The notes beneath the pieces are model-generated. The model saw only the letters and a program-made list of their open reading frames with translations. It was not told where the DNA came from and ran no database searches. A DNA stretch of 64,000 nucleotides. Source: Pinguiococcus pyrenoidosus (Eukaryota; Sar; Pinguiophyceae; Pinguiochrysidales; Pinguiochrysidaceae). The stretch is from assembly GCA_019677205.1 (NCBI GenBank), contig JAAMXY010000665.1:124001-188000 (forward strand). The letters run 5' to 3'. Positions 28,150 to 41,186 of this stretch are shown here, piece after piece; the first letter of the stretch is position 1, and every line of letters begins with the position of its first letter. A program made the translations under genes and the position numbers.

Positions 28150-29548
28150 ATGCGGAAGGCGGCAGGGAGCCGAAGAATCCGAAAGAAGAGGCACGCCACA
28201 CGACGGGAGGAGACGTGGGGATTCCGGGCGCTTCGGGCGCTGGAGACGGATGATCTGGATGCGCTCGCTCGGGTTTTCTCAAGGATCGACGAAGCGGACA
28301 TCAATAGCCAGGTCACGGCAGACGGATACGGCTGCTACGCCTGGACACCATGGTAAGCACCATGGTAAGCTGCTTCGAGGCGTGATAGAAGAGCTGGCTA
28401 CGCACGAATCGCTCACTTTAGCAAAAGGTTTCTAGAGAACCTAGGGGACACCATCCTCCATCTCGCAGCTCGCCAAGGCAAGCGGAGCGCCATCGGCTTT
28501 CTGGTTCACCACTTCAAGCCCGATCTGGCTCGAAAGAACGAGCGGGACGTCTCCGCACGCGCCGCGTGTGAGAGCCGGTTTCACACCTCGGTGGATGCGC
28601 TGGTCGAGGAGGAAGTCCAAAGGCTCCGGTCGCTCGCGCTGGAGCAGAATCGACTGGAAAAGCAGGAGGGGCTTGGGATGGGCCGGGAAGACGACGTGTC
28701 AAGGAGAACCCGGACGGCGGGAACGCATCTGGGCGGGATCGACAAGGAACTTCGCCATGTGCTGGGTCGCCCGCACATCGCCGTGTCTCTTGCCGGGCGC
28801 ATGTCGGAGTCTCAACGGGGCGCTTATTCTCGCCATGCTGATGTACATCCACAAATCTACGGATACCTGGCAAAAGCAGAGATGATCAAGGAGCACTTGG
28901 CACAGCAGACGACGCCTGATCTGGCACCAGGGCCGATGCGTTCGCTAATTCAGAGACTGATTCGGACGGGATCTGTCGCCTCCCTGCGGTCAGCACACGA
29001 GCTCAAGTACGTCATGGTCACACACGCGGACGTCACCGCCCTCTCTGCAGCGAATGAGCTGGTCGATTCGCTTGAGGTGCTGTCGCTTGCAAACAAACGG
29101 TTGGGCAATCAGTCGTTGGCCCCGATTGCGAGAATGCTGCGGCAAGTGAAGTCCTTAAAGAAGCTGGATCTCTCCGGCAACTGCTTCTCGGGCAATGTTG
29201 CAGTCAATCCCTCGCATAATAGCAGCGCGGACCGGCAAAAAGTACCCAGAGTGGTAAGTCCTCCAATCTTGGGCAGATGCTGCGGTTTCTCGCGGCAGTC
29301 TTGCCAACGTTGACGCTCGCTAGGTGCTGGACTTCATGGATGCCATTCGGCAGAACTCCAGCCTGGACACGCTTGTACTGAGCGGGAATCGACTTGGCCC
29401 AGAGGCAGCACGGGGGCTGGTATCCGCATGCGCATGCCGTCCAAACGTGCGGTGGCTCGGCCTGGCAGGCAATAGCCTGGACGGTGCGGAGCAACTTCGG
29501 GTGAGCCAGGCTGCAAACGCCCGCAAAGATCTCCGAGTCGTACTGTAG
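28150..29548 (+). CDS. Ankyrin-like and leucine-rich-repeat protein
   Basis: Exons 28150–28352, 28422–29253 and 29324–29548 join in phases 2 and 0 and give 419 residues. The N-terminus is basic. FRALRALETDDLDALARVFS followed by GDTILHLAARQGKRSAIGFL are ankyrin-like helices. A charged helical middle of about 150 residues leads to leucine-rich repeats: LEVLSLANKRLGNQSLAPI, LKKLDLSGNCFSGN, DTLVLSGNRLG and WLGLAGNSLDG. Both modules mediate protein contacts. I do not recognise the specific protein. The first exon's start is the first ATG in frame and could be incomplete. Confidence 0.72.
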
Positions 29549-30308
29549 CAACCCCAGCTTCCTTCTCAACCTCGTCAAAGAGACGTGCATCCTGTATCAA
29601 TACCAGCATGAAGCACTTGGCGCTGAGCTTTCATCAACCCGTTCATGAAAGCCCGCAGCTCAAGCACCTCTCAGCTGACCGCACATGCAGCTGCAGAGAG
29701 CACGGTCAGCAGCTAGACCGCGCGCTGCATCTTGAGTAGTCTATACCACAGCTTTCGAAGTGACGGAAGTGCTTCAGCACGTTCGCACGGCGAAAATGGC
29801 GCCAAAACCCCTTCGGATCTTTTGCGCCGACCAGCGGCGGCAAACAGTCGCGGAACTGTTTGGAAGGGGTGTTCTCGGCAGCATCCCGAAACGCGCATAC
29901 TTTGAATATTTTCCTGAGCCATATCATACGATTATTAGAACTTCAAATTCTAGAAGACTCTTCTGGCCGCATTCCCTCCTTCGGCATCCGAACTTCCCGC
30001 AGGTTGGCGCGCGCGTCTTTGACATCTGCGGTGCGCTGCTTTGTTGAAGGCGAGCCCTAAGCAGCTGGAGAGGGTTGGGGCACGGCAAGACGAGCTTTGT
30101 GGTCACCTGACGCGGCAGTCCATTGCAGAATCCCGTGGGGATTTGCTTTTCGTTGGGCAGTCGAATTCCGCACGTTTCCTCCTCAATTTTTGCCCCAAGA
30201 CGGCGCAAATCTGGAGCATGCGCATTCCGTGCATAGGCTGAGTGGCGAGCCAAAGGAGAGGGGCATTCGTCGGCTTGCTGGGGTGCTCGGCTCCCGTCTC
30301 TGTCCGGT
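29549..30308. other. Spacer between LRR and SMP genes
   Basis: An AT-rich patch lies at about 29885–29960. No coding exon is recognisable. This 760-base region should hold the promoter of the SMP gene. Confidence 0.4.
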
Positions 30309-33300
30309 ATGCTGGTGAACGCATTCTGGCTGCCCGTGGCCTTCCTGGGCGGCGTGGCTTCCTTTGCGGTGGTGGTCAGCTCCATGTTGGTCAGCTTTGG
30401 CGAGTATGAGATGAAGAAGGCTCAGCGAAAGGATGCCAAGGAGAAGCTCAGCGACATCGGAGCTGTCGACGCCGGCTCCAAGGACATGAAGCCGTGTCCG
30501 AAGGAGACCCCCGCTTGCGACGCGAAGGCCGCGCGGTCGATCGTCGGAGCAGTGCTTGCAGGAGTCAAGGCTCCCCAGAAGGACCTAGCCGTGCACTCGT
30601 GGCAAGACGCGCCTGCGCAGGAGAAGTGGGGCGACCATGCAGTGCTTCGGGACATCGACGTGGACTACGAAGAGCTGTCGATTTGGATGCAGCAGCTATG
30701 CGCTGGCGGCAAGACTGCAGAAGAGTCGCTTGCAAAGATACAAAGCACGCTAGAGACGCTGAACAAGCGAGCGAAAAGCAGGCAGAAAGATACGGCCAGA
30801 CTGCACCGGTTCTACGTGGAGATTGCTCACAACTATCGGAGCTTCAGGAAAGGCCTTGACAAGGCCGTGCAGATGTCCAATCCCGGCGGAGAAGACAGCC
30901 CCATCGACGCGTGGTGGTCCGCGGTGAACGTCAACTTGATGCACGCCTGTCAGCAGCATCGACTGCACTACCAACGGATCGAAGAGCTGCTTCCCCGCCT
31001 TCGCCAGCTGCAGCAGCTTCAGGAGCAGTGCTGCGCAAGCCTCCACGCGCAGGGAACCACGGTAATAAAGGCGCTTCACGACGCGATGAGTGGCCTGCAG
31101 TCTGCCGATAAGGAGCTGAACCGTGTTCAGAACCGGCTGCAAAGAGTGAGGAGCAAGCAGACCGCCGAGCACGCCGAGGGGCAGGATCCCACCGCAACGG
31201 ATCTTGCCGAGTCGGACGGGACTTCTCGCCCGTCCCTGAGCATCCAGATTTCGGCAGACCACGACAAGGCCACGAAGAAGATCGCCAAGAGGTCCGAGGA
31301 AGCGCTCGACGAGAAGGCGGGGGCGGAGGGTCGCATGACCGAAGCGCTCAGGCGCATTGAGCAGGAGATTCCGGTGATCGTCAAGGAGTACGAAGACATC
31401 TTCGCCAACGACCTCGAGCAGTTCAGCCACATCTTCAAGGCCTTCGCCAAGAATGAGCACAGGATACTCAGGTAGGCTCCTGCTGCGATCAGGTTGTTGC
31501 GACATGTTCCCGTTCACGCCGTTGGCCCTCTTTGGCGCGTAGCAACGTGACCATGATAGGACGGCGCATGGTCCTCGGGACGACCGCGGCCGGCTACACG
31601 GTCGCAACCACGAACACGCCTATACCCGTAAGCGCCGAATCGTATGAATCGACAGACCTTGCATCGCCAACGAGCCGAGTCCCCGCGTCCTTGCGGCAGC
31701 TGGACGGCGGCTACGCGCCGTTCCTGCGCGCCCTCGTGGGTCACGCCATGGGCATGGAAAACGCGCCGCGTCTCCAAGCAACGACGAGGAGGGGCGCTAC
31801 CGTCCAGAGTGATAGCGAAGCGCAGGCAGCGGACCAGAACGGGAACGGTGGCGAAGGGGACCGAGCGACGGACAGGCGGCAGAACTTCCGATCCCAGGGA
31901 AGACAGGGCCATCACAAGCGGTCCACGTCGGTTCCCCCTCGGCTGCGAAGGGTGGCAGGACTTTCAGGGGCGGAGAGGAGGTCGCCAAGGGCCTTTGCAT
32001 CTAGAATGAAGAAGCTGGCGCGACCAGCTAGTAGATTACTCGCTGCTGGGAGCGATGAAGAGTTGGATCCGGGGGCTTCGTCGGGGCCTCCTTCTCCAGT
32101 GTCGGGCGACGCTGGCGCATCCGACGCACACCATCGCACGGCATCGATGGAGCGAGCTGCTCGTTCCCTAAGGGAGGAAAGCGGCTCCGAGCAGGGTGAG
32201 CCGCACTTTGCGGCGAGCATTTCGCATGACGGTTGTCTTGCCGACGAGGCCGAAGCGCTTCATTTCCGGAGTGGCAGCAATAGCAGCAGCACTGGCACGA
32301 GCCATAGTTTTGAAGTGGCTGCGTCTGGTAGCAACGCTTCCTTGGAAGAGCATATCCGGCTGGGAGAGGACGGACCAAGCTGCTTCGATAGCGCGTCTCA
32401 GGGTGTTCCGCGCAGCGGAGGCAGTTCGTCGGGAAGAATCCCCCGCCACGAGCTGGAAGAGCATGGACTCGACATGTTCGGCGATGCCATGGCGGCGTTG
32501 AGCTCCACCTTGCCTGCGAGCTTGCCGAACCCACTCCCTGCGGGCATTGTCGAGAACATCGAGATGGAGTCCTGCGTCTGGGCGAACAGTCTGACGGGGC
32601 GGGTGTACCGTGACGCCGTGAGTTCTCATGGGTTCCGGGGATGGCTCAAAGACCAGCTGCAGCACATGATCAATCGAGGAGCGCTGCCGGAGTGGATTGA
32701 CGAGCTCGAAGTCTCCGACCTTAGCTTTAGCTCGGCGGCTCCCATTCTGAAGAATGTCCGGTGGGTCCCGACTTGTGCGTTGGGGCCGTCGGCAGACATG
32801 AACTACGACGTCGCAGTCGACGCCGAGGTAAGGTGGTGACCATCGCGGCACGCAGCCTCGCTTGTCGTCGGGGGTTGGTCGTCGAGGGAACCCCGACGAC
32901 AAGCTTTGGAGGGCGACGTCGGAACATGCTTAGTGACTTGTCCCTTCTCGTAGGTGATCTACAGCGGGTGCATGGCCTTCACGGTGAGCACCCGAGCATG
33001 GATGAATTGGCCGCGGGATAAGTACGCAAGCATTCCGATCACAATCTCAATCGAGCTGAACAACGTCAGCGGTAGAATGCGCTTTGGGGTGCGCAGGCGT
33101 CGCTCCTTCGTCGCCTTTCTCGAGGAGCCCTTCCTGCGCTTTCAGGTGCACTCGGCATTTGGGCGGACGGCCTTCATCAAGGATCTTCCCATCTTGGAAG
33201 ATCTGATCGTCCAGCGCATCAAGAGCGCGGTGCGGCGTCGGCTCATCTACCCGAACTGCAAGACCTTCCGGCTGCTGTGGCCGCACGCCTGGTGGCCGGG

Positions 33301-33906
33301 CGAAGACGAAGAGGTCACCAGTCCGCGAAACGAAGGCTCCAGCCCCAAGGAGTCCGATTCGGACACGGTCGACGAGCACAAGGACGAAGTGTCGAGCACG
33401 ACTCTCTACGAAACCGGCGTACACATCATGCGCAAAGTTCGGGCAGTCACCGCACGCGAAGAGCACCGCCAAGAGCTGGTGGCGTCTTCCTCCGTGGAGA
33501 GTCAAGCTCAAGCTCATGATCCGCCAAATGACTCGACGCGCCAACAACGGACTCGTTGGACGAGTATGGCGGCGTCAATACGCTCGGTCTTCAAAGGCTC
33601 CTCCGTCGGAGAGAGCCGTGGCAGCCAGGAGTCTCCGGACAGCGACCTAGCGTCTTCCGGCCACATTCACGAGCAGGATGTCATTGGAAAGGTTACGCTG
33701 GCCGCCGAATCGGACACGGACACAAGCGACACGGACGAGGGCTTCGAGGAAGGCATGGAGAAAGGAGATGAGACGGTACGTGTGCTGCGCTGGGCACAAC
33801 ATCCGCAATGGCACGCTTCGCTGACCTCGAGAGCTTCCTACAGAAATGGTTGGAGGAGATGAAGGCATCTCTCGGAAAGGCCCGCGAGAGTGAAGCGCCA
33901 GCGTAG
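30309..33906 (+). CDS. SMP lipid-transfer protein (TEX2/Nvj2-like) with N-terminal anchor and BAR-like helical region
   Basis: Exons 30309–31471, 31543–32827, 32954–33775 and 33844–33906 join in phases 2, 0 and 0, giving 1,110 residues. An N-terminal hydrophobic hairpin (about 5–30) should anchor it in the ER. Residues about 110–385 form long helices ending IPVIVKEYEDIFANDLEQFS and resemble a BAR/F-BAR membrane-bending domain. A Ser/Gly-rich linker follows. The SMP domain (about 723–925) shows WANSLTGRVYRDAVSSHGFR, LPEWIDELEVSDLSFS and FIKDLPILEDLIVQRI, closest to TEX2/Nvj2, which move lipids at ER–vacuole or lysosome contacts. TEX2 and Nvj2 usually have a PH domain where this protein has the helical region. 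The C-terminus is acidic. Whether exon 1 truly belongs to the SMP gene rests on compatible splice phase only. Confidence 0.75.
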
Positions 33907-35638
<1,732 letters not shown>

Positions 35639-36270
35639 GCGCCCTGCTGCTCGACAAGGAGTGTCAAGTGAGGCCACTGCGAGGGGTACATATCGAACGG
35701 GAGTCGGCACGTGGACTTCGTGGCGATTGCTGGGGACTAGCCTCGCGGTCACCGGTTGCACATGAGCACAGGGACGTGGAACAGGGCATGTAAAAACTTT
35801 TGGCGTCCGCGCCGATCTCGATCGAGGTCGAGCGTCGCAAGCGAATTGGAGTGAAGATTCCCGAGTTTACTGCCATTGCCTTGCGAGACTCGGGCCTCTG
35901 CCGCGACGCACACGTATCTACATGGGCGCTATTCACATTCCCTGCCATGCTGGCCTGCAGTCTGCTGGCCTGCACGTTCTCTTCCTGGGCGCACGCCTAC
36001 CGACTCAATAGAATCATTTCCACTCGTGCGTCGCCGGCGTCGTGGCCGCGCGGCGCCGCCGACTCCGCTTCCGTCCTGGACTGTCGTTTCCTCGCCCTCC
36101 GCTCGAGCTGTGCACAGAGCGAAAGCGGCTTAGCAACGGAGAGAACAAAGAGAAGCGCAGGACACCGGAAGCGCCGCGGGGCGGGGGGCATCATCTCATC
36201 TCAACTCATCTCAACTCATCACAACTCATCTCAACTCATCTCAACTCATCTCAACTCATCTCATCTCAAC
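35639..36270. other. Spacer downstream of ARF1 and of the REEP-like gene
   Basis: The proximal part is GC-rich; 36191–36272 is the TCAACTCATC repeat. Additional REEP-gene exons could lie here on the minus strand, but none is clear. Confidence 0.4.
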
Positions 36271-36272
36271 TC
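36191..36272 (+). repeat. 10 bp tandem repeat TCAACTCATC
   Basis: Seven to eight copies directly abut the stop codon of the REEP-like gene on the minus strand. Confidence 0.9.
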
Positions 36273-37583
36273 ACCTTCCAAACGCCGTCCTTGGCGGCGG
36301 CGTCGTGGTCGACAGATCAAAGAGATGATCCCGGATACGAACCCGCTGATCTCCGGTCAGCAGCTCGCGCATGGACTTGCCCAGCGACATCTTGCGCGCG
36401 AGTCCTCTCTTCTCGGTGTCGCCGCCCTCGGCGTCGTCGCTTTTGCTTCCGTAGAAGCTGGATCTCCACAGTCGGCGTCTCCGGGAGGAGGAGTCCTCCT
36501 CGGTCTTGCCGGCATCACGACCGCCATCCTCCTCCTTCTCGGGGGACTTGCTGGCGCTTCTCAAGCCCTTGTTCCGGTGCCTTCGTCGCAGACTAGTTCT
36601 CGCGCCCAAGCCCGCAGTTCCGCTCCTCCCGTCGCTCGGCGAGCTCGCTTTCTCGAGGGCGATTTCATCATCCAGATCCGCCGTAGACACGGAGGGGCCT
36701 CCCTTGTCTTCCTCGCCGGTGCGCTCCTTTCCCTTCGCTTGTTGCGGGCTGATGTGATGCCGGGCGATCAGCTGCAGGCGATTGTGCGTCGACACCATCC
36801 GGGAGACGTCACAGCTGGTGAAGTCCTCCGCGCTATCCATGTGCTTCGCAGCCGCATTCCGCCGGTGCGTTTTGGGGGCATCCCCTGCATGCCCTGCATC
36901 CTTCGCGTCTGCCGCGAGGTCCGATCCCCTGACCGAGATGTCCATCTCCATGACGTCTTCGAGGTCCGATGCCCTGCGCCGCGGAGAGAAGTCGCCGGCC
37001 TCATAGCCGCCGCTCGCTGCCCCCACGCTTTTTCCACTTCGTGCGGAGGCCAGGCCAGGGATGACGAGGTCGAGCAGCACGAAGGGGAGGACCATGAGGC
37101 GCTCGAAGAGCTTCTCTTCGATGTGATCCTCCGAGAGCACTTCGTGGCAGAATCGCATGAAGGGGATCACGAGGGTGTCGAACAGGATACCTGGCAGCTG
37201 TCCCGAGCACCAGCAATGTGAGCTTTGGTCCACTCACACGGCTCGTCGGCACCCCTTCATCGGGAAACACACATACCCGAGACTCGGGAAAGCAGAGCGT
37301 CAGCAGCGCCAAGGACTTGGTTGTCCAGTAGAACGGCACCCAGGACACCAGCCACTCCAGCGTGTTCTCCAGCAGCCTCACGACGCCCAGGACCGCCCAG
37401 AACTCAAGGATCGTAAAGTCCACGGTGCCCGCCTTGCGAGAAGAAAGCTTCAGTTCGATCTGGGCAGGCGGCTTGCCGCGAAGACCAGGCGCCCCTACGC
37501 ACCTTCAGCAGCTTGAAGCTCCGCCAGAATCCCGCAAACAAACACACGAGATTCAATGCCAGAGTTGCGACGTAGTTCACCAT
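36271..37583 (-). CDS. REEP/DP1/HVA22 family ER-shaping protein
   Basis: REEP/HVA22 proteins curve ER tubules through hydrophobic hairpins. Minus-strand exons 37583–37503, 37432–37277 and 37197–36271 join in phase 0 and give 387 residues. Exon 1 holds the first hairpin (VATLALNLVCLFAGFW) and SFKLLK. Exon 2 carries the core, FWAVLGVVRLLENTLEWLVS followed by WVPFYWTTKSLALLTLCFPE, matching the TB2/DP1 pattern. Exon 3 continues FDTLVIPFMRF and then a 270-residue charged tail rich in Ser/Arg/Glu, far longer than plant HVA22. The final codons (GGA AGG TGA) overlap an AG|GTGAGT donor, so the last exon may splice across the TCAACTCATC repeat to further coding sequence. The stop at 36271 is therefore provisional. 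Confidence 0.78.
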
Positions 37584-38523
37584 CTTTGCGCAACAGACGG
37601 TATCCAAGCGGCCTCGGGGCACGTCTGTGGAAACTCTGTATTCGACGCAAGTTCGTCACAGAAACGATTCTGCGGAATTGGCAGCTACCGACGCGTTGCC
37701 TGGTGCTATCCCGCGCCGATCCTGCCTCACAGAGCCAAGCAAGGAGCGCGTCGCAGGTGCAGGCGCATTGAAATCACCCTGGTTTTTCTGCCGCAGCGCC
37801 GGCGTGAGAAGACAGCCGAAGCAGCCGTTTTAAAATGTTGGTTGAAATTGGTTGAAATCACCTTATATGACGCATAGATCGGGTATATCTTGAAACCCGT
37901 TACAGAAATGGTTCCTATACTGATGTTATAAAAGCAGTATATTTCATATTTGAATGCTTAGAGGGTCGATTTCTTCGGCTTTGATTTCGTTGCGGTTGCG
38001 ATTGCGATGGCGATGGCGGTTGCGCTTTCGAGCCTATGGAAGGAGTGGTCGCGCAGTCGCGCAGGGCTCCGACTCCAGAGCGCCGTCCGCCACAAGCGTT
38101 TGCAGCAGTCGAGCAAAAGGGCTTTCCTGTGGTGACGTCCGTCTCCTCAGCGCTGAGGCACGGCGCCAAGGAAGTCGAGGGATGAACAGAACGCGGCGAA
38201 GCAGGATCAAGGCCTCGTGCTGACCATGCCAAAACCAGAATCATCCATGCGTCACACCTGTGCAGCAAGCCAATCAAAGGTCCTTATCTCTTCTCCATTC
38301 GAAACGGTAAATCCTTATCATTCTATCATTCACGGAACAAGTGTGCCGAATGAAAAAGGTTACAATAATCGGTTCCAGTCTCAAAGTGCTCAGGGTCTTC
38401 GATTTCCCGCCGGATTTGTCACGCAGAGATCTTTAGTACCGCTCCGACAGACTGTCCTCAACGCCGCGCGCGTCGGCTTGTGAATCTCGCAAGCTCTCTA
38501 GGGCAGGCCTCCCGACCTCGAAG
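37584..38523. promoter_or_regulatory. Head-to-head spacer with AT-rich island
   Basis: This 940-base divergent region lies between the REEP-like and small plastid genes. Bases about 37830–37960 are AT-rich and include TTATAAAA near 37926. No gene is recognised. Confidence 0.4.
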
Positions 38524-39213
38524 ATGTTGGGCCTTCGCACGGTCTTCGTTTCTGTCCTTGTCGGCGCGCTTCTCAACCACGTGTTGTCCTTCCGAGTGGT
38601 CAAAGTGGCCGGAACGAGCCGCGAGAGCCGCAGCCAGCTACTCGCCGCGGGGGACAAGGAGGAAAAAGGGTTCTTTGGCAAGTTCTTCGAAGAACTGGAC
38701 AACTTCATCGACGACGCAACGTAATTCCTAGGCTTTTTGCGCATGACGCGGAATTCCCAGCCAGAGATCTCGTCTCATGCTGTCTTTTTTTGCGCTGTTT
38801 TGGGGTGCGTGCAGGAGTCGGCGGCTTGGACAGGGTGCTCAATTCTACGGCAAGAGGAAGTCGTCCTTCTACGGGGAGAATGACAGCATGAAGAAGCGGA
38901 ATTCCAAGGCCGCGGATCCTCTGGAGGACTACCAAGGCCCGACCAACACCGGCTACTTCGTTTGGAGAAAGTGAGTGGAGCACTGTCGAAACGTTGACGA
39001 CTTGGAGACGAAGTTCTGACGATGCTCACGTGCTTTGAAAACTTCTCTTTCCCGCTCCCCTTTTTCCCTCTCTCTCCCCCTCTTCCCTCTCGCTCCCCCT
39101 CGTCCCTCTCCCCCTCGCTTCCCCTCAGAAATGAAGATGGAAGGTTGGAGGCGCAGACCCGGATGAAGGGCACGAAGATCGAGAAGCGCAGTCGCTGGGC
39201 AGATGACGAGTAG
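38524..39213 (+). CDS. Small conserved plastid protein, unknown function
   Basis: Exons 38524–38720, 38815–38970 and 39129–39213 join in phase 2 twice and give 145 residues. The N-terminus is a signal peptide ending VLS followed by Phe-Arg, then a short Ser/Arg-rich transit stretch. The mature part reads GFFGKFFEELDNFIDDAT, then RRLGQGAQFYGKRKSSFYG, DPLEDYQGPTNTGYFVWR and a basic end. I recall very similar small proteins in diatoms and other red-plastid algae, where they are annotated as conserved hypothetical. Both splices restore that conserved sequence, so the model is firm while the function is unknown. Confidence 0.8.
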
Positions 39214-39737
39214 ATGACGAGTAGACGGAGGACGATGCTGCAAAGCTGCGCTTTGGTGTAAGTCAGTGGACACTGGCGGCTCGGCGCTTTGCCTGCGAAG
39301 CATGGACATATTGATGAGACCTTCGGATTGGGAATCGGAAATCGGAAATCGGAAATCGGAAATCGGAAATCGGAGATCGGAGATCGGAGAACCGAAGAAT
39401 CCCGAATGGGCTGGCGCGAACGGAGAGGCTGGCCATAGCGACACGATCGAAGGAACGCTGCACTAAAACAAAAAGGAGCTGCTTTCCAAAATCCTCCGCT
39501 ATAGAAGTTTGCGCGCTCCAATCCTAGCATTCAACCTGTACACCGCCGATCTCTTTGCGATCGCTGCGCATCGAACGAATCCATCAATCCAGACGATTCC
39601 TCAATCTTTTCGTCCTCTGGCAGGTGCTACTTACAACCGCTACACCAACCGGTCCTCAACTCGTCGTCGCTACATTCCATTCAAAAGTGGGCATTACATT
39701 GCGGACAAAACAAGGTAACTGGTCCTTGGACATGCTG
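39214..39737. other. Tail-to-tail spacer with 8 bp repeat
   Basis: Bases 39331–39392 are a tandem ATCGGAAA/ATCGGAG repeat. The remainder, between the plastid gene and the kinase 3' end, is non-coding. Confidence 0.5.
39331..39392 (+). repeat. 8 bp tandem repeat ATCGGAAA
   Basis: About seven copies, the last two changed to ATCGGAG, follow the plastid-protein gene. Confidence 0.9.
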
Positions 39738-41186
39738 CTATTGTAGCTTGACTCCTCGTCTCCCCAAGTCGGTCAAGCGGGCGGCCTTGGCGGACTTCAC
39801 CAGCCTGAACACGACGGAACTCTTTCCCCCATCCAACTTGTTGGGAGCGGCCCTCAAAAATCGCCTCAAACTGGCGGGTGGCCGTCGGAGACCGTGTCTG
39901 GAGGTCTCCCGGATGCTCCCCACTTCCCCTGCTTCCCTGCTAAGAAACTGCTGCCGCAGGCAAATGGCAAACTTCCTCGTTGGTGTGCTCGCTCCCTCCG
40001 CCGCGAGGGTGGAAGCAGGTGGCAACGAAAACTCCGAAAAGGGGCGGCGCCGGGCTGGCGAAAAGCCGCGAGCGCCGGCGCCAAAGCCGGGGAGGATCGG
40101 CTCCCCCCAACGCCGCAGGAACCGCAGCGCCTGGCGCGGGGTCCACCGCTTGCACGGCTTCACTGCGAGCAGGTTCAAGAGCAGCTCGTGCATGGCGTCA
40201 GAGATGCTCTTCGGCCAGCCCAGAGCGCGCTCGAGCTCCTCTCGCTCTTCCTTCTTGACGGCCGCCGCGTCCGCGCTGCGGCGCTGTAGCTTCCGCGCCG
40301 CGTGCGCGCGGATGTCGCGGTACTTCGCGTAGCGCGGGTCCTTGCCGTCGGCCCGTTCCCAGGCCTGCGTCCCGATGAGCGCCGCGAGAAGAGTGATGCC
40401 CAGGCTCCAGCCATCGACTGCAGCCAGTGCTCGGTGCGTCGGGCACTGCGACGACGCCGCAGTGCTCTGTGGGACCATGCACGGCGAGCCGCGCGTCGAG
40501 AAGCACTCCTCCGGCAGGTAGGCAACCGAGCCCTTCATGCGCCGCGGCGACCGCTTCGGCGCCTCCGCCGCCCGCCTGCTGTCCAGCTTGACGGCACAGC
40601 CAAAGTCGGCGACGACGGCGGTGCCATCCGGCTTCATGAGGATGTTCTCCGGCTTGATGTCGAGGTGGAACCAGCCCTGCGCGTGGCAGTGGCTGAGCGC
40701 CTCGGCGACGTCGACGGCGATGTGCCGTAGGCGGTCCTCCGACAGGCAGCCCGAGGGCGAGCGCTTGATCATCTGCAGCAGATCCATGGTGCAGAGCTCG
40801 GAGACGATCATGGAGGCCATCGTGTCACGGGCCCCTGCGTCCATGGCGTCCAGGTCGAATTCCGCGCCCCTGGTGAGGAAGGCGTCGGGCGTGGGCTCCC
40901 GCTGCAACGCCAGCGCTCGCGCTCGCAAGACCTTGGGATGCCTGGTTTCCGCGAAGAGGCGCTGGAGGCTCTGGAGGGGCTTCCAGTACTGTGGTCGAAG
41001 CATCTTGAGCGCGAGGTCGCCGGACACCTGGCGCCCCTCGCGCCCCAGCGCCTCCACCACGTACACGTCCGCCTCCAAGCCGCTTCCGATGCGTCGCTTG
41101 ACGCGGAAGCGGCCATCCGGGGTCGCGCAGCCCATGTTCATGGTGGTGACCTCCGGGATCATGATTCGAAGGGGGCTACTGGCCAT
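39738..41186 (-). CDS. Serine/threonine protein kinase, divergent
   Basis: The ATG at 41186 is preferred because the frame upstream (open to 41771) is Arg/Pro-rich and unlike protein. The 482-residue product has a kinase domain from about residue 27 to 330. It shows the Gly loop IGSGLEADVYVV, ALKML with the ATP-binding Lys, HLDIKPENILM as the catalytic loop (HLD instead of HRD, as in Wee1-type kinases), ADFGCAVKL, LPEE for APE and DGWSLGITLLAALIG. All catalytic residues are present. The roughly 130-residue C-terminus is basic and Ser/Arg-rich. An insertion before the DGW helix is long. I cannot assign a pathway. Confidence 0.85.
   Translation of the reverse strand: MASSPLRIMIPEVTTMNMGCATPDGRFRVKRRIGSGLEADVYVVEALGREGRQVSGDLALKMLRPQYWKPLQSLQRLFAETRHPKVLRARALALQREPTPDAFLTRGAEFDLDAMDAGARDTMASMIVSELCTMDLLQMIKRSPSGCLSEDRLRHIAVDVAEALSHCHAQGWFHLDIKPENILMKPDGTAVVADFGCAVKLDSRRAAEAPKRSPRRMKGSVAYLPEECFSTRGSPCMVPQSTAASSQCPTHRALAAVDGWSLGITLLAALIGTQAWERADGKDPRYAKYRDIRAHAARKLQRRSADAAAVKKEEREELERALGWPKSISDAMHELLLNLLAVKPCKRWTPRQALRFLRRWGEPILPGFGAGARGFSPARRRPFSEFSLPPASTLAAEGASTPTRKFAICLRQQFLSREAGEVGSIRETSRHGLRRPPASLRRFLRAAPNKLDGGKSSVVFRLVKSAKAARLTDLGRRGVKLQ

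Noticed and set aside
36191-36272. TCAACTCATC array considered as a CRISPR or telomere-like array
   Set aside because: There are no spacers, the unit is only 10 bp, and the array is short and next to a gene end.
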